Of a stretch of 64,000 nucleotides of DNA, positions 33,940-42,825 are shown one piece after another. The position numbers and the translations under genes were made by a program. The stretch comes from Miltoncostaea sp963762825 (GTDB lineage Bacteria > Actinomycetota > Thermoleophilia > Miltoncostaeales > Miltoncostaeaceae): the NCBI GenBank assembly GCA_963762825.1, contig CAVXLZ010000001.1, positions 1,502,157 to 1,566,156 of the forward strand, in the 5' to 3' direction. The notes below the pieces were generated by a model. The model worked only from the letters and a program-made list of their open reading frames with translations, did no database searches and was not told the origin of the DNA. How positions within the stretch are numbered: the first letter of the stretch is position 1; every line of letters starts with the position of its first letter.

Positions 33940-35328
33940 CTACTCGCCCGCCTCGGTGCGATGCCCGCCCCCGGGCAGGCGCACCTCGCTGGGCTGGACG
34001 CTCGCACGACGTCCGAGGCCCTCGAGCGTCGCCTTCAGCGCGTTCAGGGCATCGGGCTCACCGTGCACGAGACGGATCTCGGCATCGCCCGAGGGGCCCA
34101 CCCACTCGAGCAGCTCCGAGCGGTCGGCGTGGGCGGAGAGCCCACCGATCGTCACGGTGCGTGCCCGGACCGTGACCTCGCGCCCCATGATCCGGACCCT
34201 GCGGTCACCGTCGATCAGCCTCCTGCCGAGGCCGCCCGAGGGCTGATAGCCCACGATCATCACCGTGGTCTCGGGGTCACCGGCGTGCGCCATCAGGTGG
34301 TGCAGGATCCGTCCTCCCGAGAGCATCCCCGACCCGGCGATGATGATCGCGGGCTCCCGCGAGGCGTTGATCTCCTTCGACTCTGCCACCGAGCGCGTGA
34401 AGCGCAGGTGCTTGGGCTGGAAGGGGTCCCTACCGGTGGAGCGCAGCAGCCGCAGCTCCGGCGACAGCTCCTCGGGGAAGCGGTCGTACACGTCCTCGAT
34501 CTTGGTCGCGAGCGGTGAGTTGACGTAGACCGGAATGGGCGCGATGTCGTGATCGCGCTCGAGGTGGGCGATGGTGTAGAGCACCTCGTGGGTCCGCTCG
34601 AGGGCGAACGAGGGGACGAGGATCTTCCCGCCGCGATCCTGCGCATCGCGCAGCACCTGAGCGAACTCCTCGATGGTCGCGGTGTACGGACGATGGTCGC
34701 GGTCGCCGTAGGTCGCCTCCATCAGCACGACGTCGGCCTGCGGGCAGGGCGTAGGGTCGGGGAGGATCTCCTTGCCCGCGTTGCCGACGTCGCCGCTGAA
34801 CACGATGCGCCGGCCACCGACCTCCACCAGGAAGCTGGCCGAGCCGGGGATGTGCCCCGCCGCCTGGGGCGTGACCCGGAACCCGGCCACGTCGAGCGGC
34901 CGGCCGTAGGCCAGCGGTTCCATCCGCTCGAGCGTCCGCTGGACGTCGTCCTCGACGAAGATCGGCTCGTCGGCCGGGCGGCCGTGACGACGATCGCGTT
35001 CGGCGTCCTCCCGCTGGATCTTGGCCGCATCGAGCAGCAGGTGCTCGCACAGCGCACCGCTGGCGGGAAGAGCGTGAATCGGCCCCGCATAGCCGTGGCG
35101 CAGGAGCACGGGAAGGCGCCCGGAGTGATCGAGATGCGCGTGGGTCAGGAGCACGGCATCGAGCGAGGCCGGATCGAAGCCGAGCGGCTGGCGGTTGAGA
35201 TCGAAGAGCGCCCGCGAGCCTTGGAAGGCGCCGCAGTCCACGAGCAGGCGCCGACCGGCCGCCTCCAGGAGGTGGCACGAGCCGGTCACCGTCATCGCGG
35301 CCCCGTAGGATCGAACGACCGCGCTCAC
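33940..35328 (-). CDS. Beta-CASP metallo-beta-lactamase RNA nuclease
   Basis: 462 residues. Zinc ligands are in THAHLDHSGRLP; further beta-CASP motifs are seen in MEATYGDRDHRP, IIAGSGMLSGGRILHHL, VGYQPSGGLGRRL and GLSAHADRSELL. This group resembles exonucleases and cleavage-factor-like enzymes of the CPSF family (YSH1-like) more than RNase J. Expected to process or degrade RNA. It begins about 40 bases after guaB3 on the same strand. Confidence 0.9.
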   Translation of the reverse strand: MSAVVRSYGAAMTVTGSCHLLEAAGRRLLVDCGAFQGSRALFDLNRQPLGFDPASLDAVLLTHAHLDHSGRLPVLLRHGYAGPIHALPASGALCEHLLLDAAKIQREDAERDRRHGRPADEPIFVEDDVQRTLERMEPLAYGRPLDVAGFRVTPQAAGHIPGSASFLVEVGGRRIVFSGDVGNAGKEILPDPTPCPQADVVLMEATYGDRDHRPYTATIEEFAQVLRDAQDRGGKILVPSFALERTHEVLYTIAHLERDHDIAPIPVYVNSPLATKIEDVYDRFPEELSPELRLLRSTGRDPFQPKHLRFTRSVAESKEINASREPAIIIAGSGMLSGGRILHHLMAHAGDPETTVMIVGYQPSGGLGRRLIDGDRRVRIMGREVTVRARTVTIGGLSAHADRSELLEWVGPSGDAEIRLVHGEPDALNALKATLEGLGRRASVQPSEVRLPGGGHRTEAGE

Positions 35329-35368
35329 CGGCCGCCAGGCGCTCCGGTGAGCCGGGTGGCGCGGCCGG

Positions 35369-36526
35369 TCAGCCCATCCCCACGGCTTGTGCCTGCTGCA
35401 GCTTCTTGCCCTCGGTCTTGAGTGCCGGCGCGACCATCACCTCGCACTTCTGGAAGCTGTGGATCGAGTCGTATCCGCAGGTGGCCATCGCGCTGCGCAG
35501 GCCCCCGGCCAGGTTGAGCGTGCCGTCGTTCTCGTTCGCCGGGCCGGTGAGGATCTCCTCGAGCGTCCCGATCGTGGTGGTCTTGACCCGGGTGCCGCGC
35601 GGCAGCTGCGGATGGAACGTCGCCATGCCCCAGTGGTAGCCCCGCCCCGGGGCCTCGGCGGCCTTGGCGAAGGGCGAGCCGATCATGCAGGCGTCGGCGC
35701 CGCAGGCGATCGCCTTGGCGAGATCTCCCGCGTAGGCCATGCCGCCGTCGGCGATCACGTTGACGTACTGGCCCGTCTCCATCAGGTGCTGCATGCGTGC
35801 GCCCGCGGCGTCGGCGATCGCCGTGGCCTGGGGGACGCCGACGCCGATCACCTGGCGCGTGGTGCAGGCGGCACCGGGCCCGACGCCCACGAGCACGCCC
35901 ACCGCGCCCGTGCGCATCAGGTGGAGGGCCGTGTGGTACGAGGCGCAGCCGCCGACGATCACCGGCACCGGCAACTCGGCGATGAAGCGCTTGAGGTTGA
36001 GCGGCTCGGCCACCGAGGAGACGTGCTCGGCCGAGACCACAGTGCCCTGGATCACGAGGATGTCGAGGCCCGCTTCGATGGCGATGTCGACGTAGTCGGT
36101 GACCCGCTGCGGGGTGAGCGATCCGGCGACCGTGACGCCCTGGGACTTGATCTCCTTGATCCGCTGGGCGATCAACTCGGGCTTGATCGGCTCGCGGTAG
36201 ATCTCCTGCAGGCCGCGAGTCGCCTCGGCGGGCGCCATCTGCGAGATGCGCTCGAGCTCGGCGTCAGCCTCCTCGTAGCGAGTCTGGATGCCTTCGAGGT
36301 TCAGCACCGCGAGTCCGCCGATCTTGCCGATGATTCCGGCGGTGCGGGTGTCGACCACGCCGTCCATCGCGGACGCGAGAAGCGGTAGATCGAATGTGTG
36401 CCCGTCGAGCTTCCACGTGAGATCGACATCCTCGGGATCGCGCGTGCGCCTGCTCGGCACGATCGCGATCTCGTCCAATCCGTACGCGCGCTTGCCCTTC
36501 TTGCCCCGTCCGATCTCGATCTCCAC
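35369..36526 (-). CDS. GuaB3 family IMP dehydrogenase-like protein
   Basis: 385 residues, TIM-barrel IMPDH without CBS domains, as in GuaB3. The catalytic Cys is in GPGAACTTRQVIGVG and the phosphate/flap region is near CGADACMIGSPFA and GTRVKTTTIGTL. GuaB3 is typical of actinobacteria and cyanobacteria, and its catalytic role has been less clear than that of GuaB2. The start is GTG 36526. It is likely co-transcribed with the nuclease and guaA. Confidence 0.92.
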   Translation of the reverse strand: MEIEIGRGKKGKRAYGLDEIAIVPSRRTRDPEDVDLTWKLDGHTFDLPLLASAMDGVVDTRTAGIIGKIGGLAVLNLEGIQTRYEEADAELERISQMAPAEATRGLQEIYREPIKPELIAQRIKEIKSQGVTVAGSLTPQRVTDYVDIAIEAGLDILVIQGTVVSAEHVSSVAEPLNLKRFIAELPVPVIVGGCASYHTALHLMRTGAVGVLVGVGPGAACTTRQVIGVGVPQATAIADAAGARMQHLMETGQYVNVIADGGMAYAGDLAKAIACGADACMIGSPFAKAAEAPGRGYHWGMATFHPQLPRGTRVKTTTIGTLEEILTGPANENDGTLNLAGGLRSAMATCGYDSIHSFQKCEVMVAPALKTEGKKLQQAQAVGMG

Positions 36527-36574
36527 TCAAGCCCCCCGCCGCGTCTAGACCGAACACGCCCGCACTACGAGAAA

Positions 36575-36603
36575 ACCCAGGCCGCGCGCCGGCGGACCTG
36601 GGT
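36575..36603 (-). terminator. Rho-independent terminator after the sugar kinase gene
   Basis: On the minus strand ACCCAGG pairs with CCTGGGT around a GC-rich inner stem, followed directly by TTTTC. It lies about 125 bases beyond the pfkB-type gene and before guaB3, so it separates two minus-strand units. It is the only hairpin in the window with a clear T-run. Confidence 0.75.
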
Positions 36604-36725
36604 CTGGTCGTGCTTCGGATGTCGATCGATGCCCATGAGAAATGATCCTGGGATCCTACCGTCGGGGTCGGCCGCCCGTCTCCTGCCCGGCGGGTGAGAA
36701 TTGCTGCAAACTCGGCCGGCTCCGG

Positions 36726-37676
36726 TCAGCTTCCGGCCACGATCTCCACCCGGCGCATGAGCGATTCGACATCCGAGGGGTCGAACACCCCGGCGCCGAA
36801 ACGCTGGGTGTTGGCCGCCCCGCAGGCGACCGCGAGCGCGAGGGCGGCCTCGGGTGGCTGGTGCCCGTAGAGCGCGGAGAGGTAGCCGGCCAGGAGCGCG
36901 TCGCCAGAGCCGACGGTCGAGATCACGTCGGCCCGTCGCGGGAGACGGGCCCGATAGGTGAAGTGGCTCTTGGCGCCCTCGGGACGGATGCGGGCCACGC
37001 AGCCGTCCTCGTGGTGGACGAGCACGCTCCCCGCCCCCATCTGGACGATCATCGCGGCGGCGGCCGCCACATCATCCTCGTCGGCGAACTCGTGGCCGAC
37101 GATCTCCTCGGCCTCGCGGATGTTGGGGCTCACCACGCTCGGCTCCGCCGAGAGGGCGGCGCGGAGCGCAGGACCGCTGGCATCGACAGCCGTGATCATC
37201 TTCTCGCGGCGCAGCTCGCGCAGGAGCTTCTCGTAGTAGTCGGCCGGCACGTCCCGCGGCAACGATCCCGCCAGCACGAAGACGTCGGCCCCCTTCGAGA
37301 GGTAGCGGATCTTGTCGAGGAGCACGTCCAGCTCGGCCGCGAGGACCGAGGGCCCCCACTCGTTGATCTCGGTCTGCTGGTTGTTGGTGGGATCGATCAC
37401 CGCGGTGCTCGTGCGCGACTCGCCCGCGATCCGCACGAAGTCGTTCAGGAGGCCCTCCGCGGTCAGCTCCTCGATGATGTAGGTCCCCGCCCTCCCCCCG
37501 GCGAGCCCGGTGGCGATGACCGGTTGGCCGAGGCACTTCAGAGCACGGGCGACGTTGACGCCCTTTCCTCCCGGCAGCCGCAGCGAGGCGTCGGCGCGAT
37601 GGCGCGCGCCGAGCTGGAAGTTGGGCACACGGACCGTGCGGTCGAGGGCGGCGTTGAGCGTGACGGTGACGATCAC
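36726..37676 (-). CDS. 1-phosphofructokinase-like PfkB family sugar kinase
   Basis: 316 residues. The PfkB signatures are GGKGVNVARAL near the start and STVGSGDALLAGYLSAL at the end, with the catalytic Asp in SGDAL. The order of motifs (VTLNAALDRTVRV opening) fits the FruK/LacC branch, which phosphorylates sugar phosphates such as fructose-1-phosphate or tagatose-6-phosphate. No PTS genes are nearby, so the substrate is open. GTG 37676 overlaps the stop of the carboxypeptidase gene. Confidence 0.88.
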   Translation of the reverse strand: MIVTVTLNAALDRTVRVPNFQLGARHRADASLRLPGGKGVNVARALKCLGQPVIATGLAGGRAGTYIIEELTAEGLLNDFVRIAGESRTSTAVIDPTNNQQTEINEWGPSVLAAELDVLLDKIRYLSKGADVFVLAGSLPRDVPADYYEKLLRELRREKMITAVDASGPALRAALSAEPSVVSPNIREAEEIVGHEFADEDDVAAAAAMIVQMGAGSVLVHHEDGCVARIRPEGAKSHFTYRARLPRRADVISTVGSGDALLAGYLSALYGHQPPEAALALAVACGAANTQRFGAGVFDPSDVESLMRRVEIVAGS

Positions 37677-38803
37677 GGCAGGAGGCTCCCGATGCCGGAC
37701 CGCAGATGATCCCAGAATCCCGGTGCAGCGGCGCCGCGGGTCGCCACGAGATCGCGTCGTCCGAGGACATGTCCGCCCTGACGCAGGGTCACCGTGCCGA
37801 GCACCTGCCCGGCCGTCACGGGGCCGGTCACCTCGAGGGGCGCCACCAGGGTTTGGCTGATCGGCTGCCCGAGCCGGATCGGGGCGTTCAGCGGCCCGGA
37901 GACCCGGTAGGGCACCTGCACGCCGGGGCGACCGTTGACGGGGATCCTGCCGAGAGGGGCATCCGCCGGCAGGAGGCCGGCGGATGCGTAGCGGGAGAAG
38001 CCCCAGTCGAGCAGCCGTTTCGCGTCCCTGGCCCGCAACTGCGAACTCGGCGCCCCGATGATGGCCGCGTACAGCTGCACGCCGAGGCGCGGACGGCGTG
38101 CGTGGGCCACCAGGGCATAGCCGGCACCGTCGGTCATCCCGGTCTTGATGCCGTCGGCGTCGGGATCGAGGTCGAGCAACTCGTTCTCGGACTCGTAGAC
38201 CCGCGTGCCCGTGCCACCGGGGCCCGGGATGCGCGCACTGCGCGCGCCCACGATCGACCGGAAGACGGGATCCTTCATCGCGACTCGACCGAGACGAACC
38301 ATGTCGGCCACGCTGGAATGGTGGCCCCGGGCATCGAGCCCGTGGGGATTGGCGTAGCGCGTGTCGGCGAGCCCGAGCCGGGCCGCTCGTTCGTTCATCG
38401 ATGCCACGAAGCGCGCCTGTGAGCCGCCGACCCCCTCCGCCAGCGTCACGGCCGCATCGTTGCCACTCGGCACGAGCAGCGCGGTGAGCAGATGGCGGAC
38501 GCTGAGCTCCTCGCCGGCCTCCAGCCGGCCGGAGGAGCCCCCGATCGCGACCGCCGATGCGGGCACCCTCAGCCTGTCGGCGAGGCGGGCACGCTCGAGT
38601 ACGACCAGGGCGGTCATGATCTTCGTCGTGCTGGCCATCGGTAACTCCCGATCGGGCGCGCGCTCCGCCAGCGTCTCTCCGGTCGCCGGGTTCACCAGGA
38701 TATAGGCCGCTGCCCGCACGGTCGGCACCGCAGCCCGGGCCACCGGGGCCGAGATCAGCGCTGACAAGACGGCGAGCGCCGCCAGTGCCCGGAGGCGCAC
38801 CAC
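37673..38803 (-). CDS. D-alanyl-D-alanine carboxypeptidase (penicillin-binding, S11)
   Basis: 376 residues with a signal peptide ending near VARA. The S11 triad motifs are complete: MASTTKIM (S-x-x-K), VPSGNDAA (SGN) and IKTGMTDGAGY (KTG). A C-terminal beta domain follows, and the last residues (FWDHLRSGIGSLLP) could be a membrane-anchor helix. It trims the terminal D-Ala of peptidoglycan. It overlaps the sugar kinase gene by four bases. Confidence 0.94.
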   Translation of the reverse strand: MVRLRALAALAVLSALISAPVARAAVPTVRAAAYILVNPATGETLAERAPDRELPMASTTKIMTALVVLERARLADRLRVPASAVAIGGSSGRLEAGEELSVRHLLTALLVPSGNDAAVTLAEGVGGSQARFVASMNERAARLGLADTRYANPHGLDARGHHSSVADMVRLGRVAMKDPVFRSIVGARSARIPGPGGTGTRVYESENELLDLDPDADGIKTGMTDGAGYALVAHARRPRLGVQLYAAIIGAPSSQLRARDAKRLLDWGFSRYASAGLLPADAPLGRIPVNGRPGVQVPYRVSGPLNAPIRLGQPISQTLVAPLEVTGPVTAGQVLGTVTLRQGGHVLGRRDLVATRGAAAPGFWDHLRSGIGSLLP

Positions 38804-38849
38804 GCGGAGATCCTACCGGGCCCCCCGTGCTTCGACCGGACGAACCGGG

Positions 38850-40952
38850 TCAGACCTGGAAGCGCTCCACGAGATCGGACAGCTGCGCCGCCTGGGCGGC
38901 GAGCTCATCGACGCCGCTGGACGCTCGCTCGGCAGCGGCCGAGGTCTCGGCGGCCGCGCTCGTCGCCTGCTCGGTGGCGGCCGCGTTCGTCTCGCTGGCG
39001 CTCGCGACATCGGAGATCTGCGAGACGACGCTGTCGGCCGCCTGCGAGAGCTCCCCGGCGATGTCCACCACCTCGGACACTCGGGCGGCGACGCGCTCCA
39101 CCCCGTCTCGGATCGACAGGAAGGCCTCGCCCGCGGCACCCACGCGGAGGACGCCGAGGCTGACCCGCTCGCGACCCGCGCCCATGGCGGAGCGGGCTTC
39201 GTCGGACTCACGTCGCAGGTCGGTGAGGATCTCGCTGATCGAGGAGACGCGCCGCTGGGCGTCCTCGGCCAGCTTGCGCACCTCCTCGGCGACGACGGCG
39301 AAACCCCGGCCCTGCTCGCCCGCGCGCGACGCCTCGATGGCCGCGTTCAGGGCGAGGAGGTTGGTCTGCGACGCGATGGCTGAGATCGCCCCGACGATGT
39401 CGTCGATGTGCGCGGCGCGCGTGGCGAGCGCGGCGATGGCGGTGTCGGCCTCGCCGACCGCGCTCTCGATCGCGCCCATGGCCTCTGAGGCCTCGTCGAT
39501 GCGCTGCGATCCCACCGCGGCCGAGCTGTCGCATTCGGCGACCGCCCCTGAGGCCTCGCGGGCGCCGTCGGCGACACTCTCGGCGAGGACCCCCATGCCG
39601 GCGGCGATGCCCGCGACCTGCTGGGTGGTGGTGGCCTGCTCGGCGGAGCCCTGGGCGACGGCGTCGATGGTGGCGGCGACCTGCTCGACGGCCTGTCGCG
39701 CGCGTCCCGACCCCTCCGCTGCGTGCGCCGCCGATCTGCTCTGGGCGGCGGCGGCGCCGGCCACCTCGCTGATGATGCCGCGGCTCGTGGCGATGGTCTG
39801 GCGCACGGCGCCGATCGCGCGGCCGAGCTCGTCATCGCCCTCGTCGGCCGCATCCGCTCCGACGCTCAGATCGCCCGAGGCGGCGCGCTCGGCGAGATCT
39901 CCGAGGCGGCGCACCGACCCGGTGACACGGCGGGCGACGACCAGCAGGACGGCGACGAAGAGCGCGAGGACCATGAGGCCCGCGATGATCAGTTTGAGGC
40001 GTAGACTCGCGATCGGAGCGAGGATCTCGCTCTCGGGGACGACGGTGACCAGCCCCCATCCTCCCGGCTCCACGATGGCCCAGGTCATGACCACGCGCGT
40101 CCCGGTGAAGGGGTCGGAGGTGACGAGGCGCCCGGGGCGGCCCGCGCCGATCTCGGTCGCCATGGTCGCGAGTTGCGCGTCATCGGCCTTCTTCGAGAGC
40201 TTTCCGAGATCGCTCGTGCCGATGAGCTTCCTGTCGGGAGCCGAGATGAAGACCCCGCGCCGGGAGACCAGGAACGCGTAGCCGCTCTCCAGGAAGGAGA
40301 CCTTTCGCACACGGGCGTCGATGTCGTCGAGGGCGGAGTCGAGGCCCGCGACCGCGACGAACTCACCGCCGCGGACCACCGGAGCGGTGAAGGAGGTCAT
40401 GAGGAGGTTGACGTCGGCGTCGCGGTAGGGCTCGATCACCGAGGGCCGGCCCGAATCGCGGGGCTCCGTCCACCACTCGTTCGCGTAGACCGCCGCGACG
40501 TCGCCGTCGCTGTAGGGGAACATCTCGATCCCCGACTCCCCGCGAACCCAGTAGGGCGTGAACTCCCCGGAGGGAGTGTTGCCCAGTGCGCCGCGATAGT
40601 CGGCGTTCGCACCGGGCGCCCGGTCGGGAAGGTAGTTGACGTACGTCCCGAAGACCTCGGGGTTCTTCTCGAGCACCCGCCGCAGCAGCGAGTTCATGCG
40701 CTCGCGGTCGTCGCCGGCATCCGACTCGATGACGTCGGCGAGGCTCGCCGAGATCGCGAGGTGGCGAGCGTTCTCCACCCCCACGGCGTTGGCCTCCGCC
40801 CGGGCGGTGTCGGCCGCGCGCGCGTCGACGGCGCGCGTCTGCGCGTCGGTGGCCACGCGCACGGCGATGAGCGTCAGGGCAGCGAGCCCCAACGCGACGA
40901 GCGGGACCAGGCCCACCAGCAACTTGGAGCGGAACGTGCGGAATCTCGGCAC
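38850..40952 (-). CDS. Methyl-accepting chemotaxis protein with Cache domain
   Basis: 700 residues from GTG 40952, which follows AAGGAA. TM1 lies at about 10-30, a large periplasmic dCache sensor occupies 35-325, TM2 is near 330-352 and a HAMP domain follows. The rest is a signalling coiled coil with the invariant tip SQTNLLALNAAIEASRAGEQGRGFAVV (shown in part near 570). The protein has no chemotaxis operon around it, so its partners are elsewhere. The cytoplasmic domain is full length. The longer frame upstream is shadow. Confidence 0.92.
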   Translation of the reverse strand: MPRFRTFRSKLLVGLVPLVALGLAALTLIAVRVATDAQTRAVDARAADTARAEANAVGVENARHLAISASLADVIESDAGDDRERMNSLLRRVLEKNPEVFGTYVNYLPDRAPGANADYRGALGNTPSGEFTPYWVRGESGIEMFPYSDGDVAAVYANEWWTEPRDSGRPSVIEPYRDADVNLLMTSFTAPVVRGGEFVAVAGLDSALDDIDARVRKVSFLESGYAFLVSRRGVFISAPDRKLIGTSDLGKLSKKADDAQLATMATEIGAGRPGRLVTSDPFTGTRVVMTWAIVEPGGWGLVTVVPESEILAPIASLRLKLIIAGLMVLALFVAVLLVVARRVTGSVRRLGDLAERAASGDLSVGADAADEGDDELGRAIGAVRQTIATSRGIISEVAGAAAAQSRSAAHAAEGSGRARQAVEQVAATIDAVAQGSAEQATTTQQVAGIAAGMGVLAESVADGAREASGAVAECDSSAAVGSQRIDEASEAMGAIESAVGEADTAIAALATRAAHIDDIVGAISAIASQTNLLALNAAIEASRAGEQGRGFAVVAEEVRKLAEDAQRRVSSISEILTDLRRESDEARSAMGAGRERVSLGVLRVGAAGEAFLSIRDGVERVAARVSEVVDIAGELSQAADSVVSQISDVASASETNAAATEQATSAAAETSAAAERASSGVDELAAQAAQLSDLVERFQV

Positions 40953-41017
40953 ACCGTTCCTTCGGCGCCGAGAGCGCGCCCTTGAGACGTGCGCCCGCGC
41001 CCTCCACGGTCGTCGGG

Positions 41018-41866
41018 TCAGGCGCCGACCCCGGACGAGGCCTCGAATGCCGCCCAGAGCGCGTCGCGCAGATCCTCCGCCGCCCGGCGGGGGCTCTCGG
41101 CGAAGATGATCGAGCGGCTGGCCGCCACCAGGGCTCCGGCGGCGCGGCCTCCGAAGGCCGGCCCGAGGTCCTCCGGCCGGCCGCCCTGGGCGCCGACGCC
41201 GGGGATCAGGAAGGGCTGGTACGGCATCAGCGCCCGCAGGGCCGCCATCCGCTCGGGCACGGTCGCGCCGACCACGGCGCCAAGAGCGGAGAGCCCGGCG
41301 GTGCCGACGCTCGCCGCGCCCCACGCGGCGACGCGGCGGGCGACCTCCTCGTGCCAGAGACCACCCGCAGCGAGCGGCAGATCCTGGAGTTCCGCAGCTC
41401 CCGGATTGGAGGTGCGCACGAGTGCGAACAGGCCGCGACCGTCCGCGGTCGCCGCCTCGAGGAAGGGCGCCACCGAATCGCCTCCGAGCGAGGGGTTGAT
41501 GGTGAGCGCATCGATCGGGGGGCGCAGGAAGGCGGCGGCGTACGCGCGGCTGGTGACATCGACGTCGCCCCGCTTGGCATCCGCGATCACCAGCAGGCCG
41601 GCTTCGGCCGCCGCATCGGCGACGCGCTCGAAGGCCTCCCACCCCCGGGCGCCGAAGCGCTCGAACGAGGCGAGCTGGATCTTCGCGGCCACGCAGGCCG
41701 GGCCCGCCGCCGCGATCGCGCGACGACAGAAGGCGCGCGCGCCCTCCGCCCCGCCGGGCACCCGTTGCGGATCCGGGTCGAGGCCGAGCACGACCTGGCT
41801 GGCGCGCGCATCCACCGCCGCCGCCAGGCGCTCTCCGAAACCGGTCACAGCAGCAACGCTCGCCAT
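41018..41866 (-). CDS. pyrF: Orotidine 5'-phosphate decarboxylase (type 2)
   Basis: 282 residues, last step of UMP synthesis. The catalytic network is in VIADAKRGDVDVTS, and the phosphate-binding end in FLIPGVGAQGG. The extended N-terminus and length fit the type 2 subfamily common in actinobacteria. ATG 41866 overlaps the end of the AEC transporter by 22 bases. Confidence 0.95.
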   Translation of the reverse strand: MASVAAVTGFGERLAAAVDARASQVVLGLDPDPQRVPGGAEGARAFCRRAIAAAGPACVAAKIQLASFERFGARGWEAFERVADAAAEAGLLVIADAKRGDVDVTSRAYAAAFLRPPIDALTINPSLGGDSVAPFLEAATADGRGLFALVRTSNPGAAELQDLPLAAGGLWHEEVARRVAAWGAASVGTAGLSALGAVVGATVPERMAALRALMPYQPFLIPGVGAQGGRPEDLGPAFGGRAAGALVAASRSIIFAESPRRAAEDLRDALWAAFEASSGVGA

Positions 41867-42762
41867 GCTGGAAGCGTAAGGGTTGAGAGCAGGGTCGTGA
41901 CGACCACCGCCCCCGCGAGGACATCGCCGCGCAGACCGGACCGGCTCCCGATGACCAGCGACATCATCGCGCTCGGCATCCCGGCCATGATGACCACCGT
42001 GTTGAAGACGTCGTCCTTCAGGCCGATCGCCTCGGCCACGAGCAGGCCGACCAGGGTGGCGACGCCCAGGCGCACCACCGTGACGTAGGCGATCTCACCC
42101 CAGAGCCGCCCCAGACCGCGCACTTCGATCATGAGGCCGGCGTAGAGCATGGTGAGCGGGAGGGTGGCCGCGCCGAGCAGCTCACAGGGGCGCTCGATCA
42201 CCCCCGGGAGATCCCCGAGGCCGGCCAGGTTCACGGCGAGACCCGCCACCAGGGCCCAGGTGGGCGGGAGCAGGAGGGAGCGCCCCACCTCGCGCATGGC
42301 CGGATAGGGAGCGGCCTCGGCGCGGCCGTAGGCCCCCGCGATCGCGACCGTCGAGGTCCACGTGATGAGACCGGTGGCGAGCGCGTCGTACATCACGGCG
42401 GCCGGGAGGGAGAAGCCGCTGCCGGAGGCCGCGATCAGGGGGAGCCCGAAGAAGCCGGTGTTGCCGACGGCGGTCGCCACGATCAGGGCGCCCGCCCGCG
42501 GTCGCTCCATACCCCAGACCCGCACCGACACGCCCACCAGGGCGACGAGGATCAGGTGGATTGCGATGCCGGCCAGCGGCACCAGGAGCAGGCGGCCCGA
42601 GAGATCCGCCCGTACCAGGATCAGGAAGATCAGCGGCGGCATGGTGAGGTAGATCACCACCCGCACGAGCAGGGGCCCGTCGTCGCGCCGCACCACCCCG
42701 AAGCGCCGGGCGAGCAGGCCCGCCATGATGATCAGCAGGGCCCCGAGGGCGGTCTCGGTCAT
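41845..42762 (-). CDS. AEC family transporter
   Basis: 305 residues with about ten predicted membrane helices in a five-plus-five pattern. The GNTGFFGLPLI segment and the closing GMPSAMMSLVIG are typical of the auxin-efflux-carrier family. Substrates of bacterial members include malonate and other small acids, but none can be assigned. It overlaps pyrF; the link is probably transcriptional only. Confidence 0.85.
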   Translation of the reverse strand: MTETALGALLIIMAGLLARRFGVVRRDDGPLLVRVVIYLTMPPLIFLILVRADLSGRLLLVPLAGIAIHLILVALVGVSVRVWGMERPRAGALIVATAVGNTGFFGLPLIAASGSGFSLPAAVMYDALATGLITWTSTVAIAGAYGRAEAAPYPAMREVGRSLLLPPTWALVAGLAVNLAGLGDLPGVIERPCELLGAATLPLTMLYAGLMIEVRGLGRLWGEIAYVTVVRLGVATLVGLLVAEAIGLKDDVFNTVVIMAGMPSAMMSLVIGSRSGLRGDVLAGAVVVTTLLSTLTLPAWRALLL

Positions 42763-42825
42763 CCGGGGCTCACGGCGGCGAGGCTACCAGCGCCCGCCGC
42801 CGTGCCCGGATGGCTGACGTCCTGC

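Noticed and set aside
36527..36725. A tRNA or small RNA gene in the gap before guaB3
   Set aside because: The only structure is the terminator hairpin with a T-run; no cloverleaf can be drawn.
38850..41924. A 1024-codon minus-strand frame around the chemoreceptor
   Set aside because: The upstream third is antisense or out of frame over pyrF; the chemoreceptor starts at GTG 40952.
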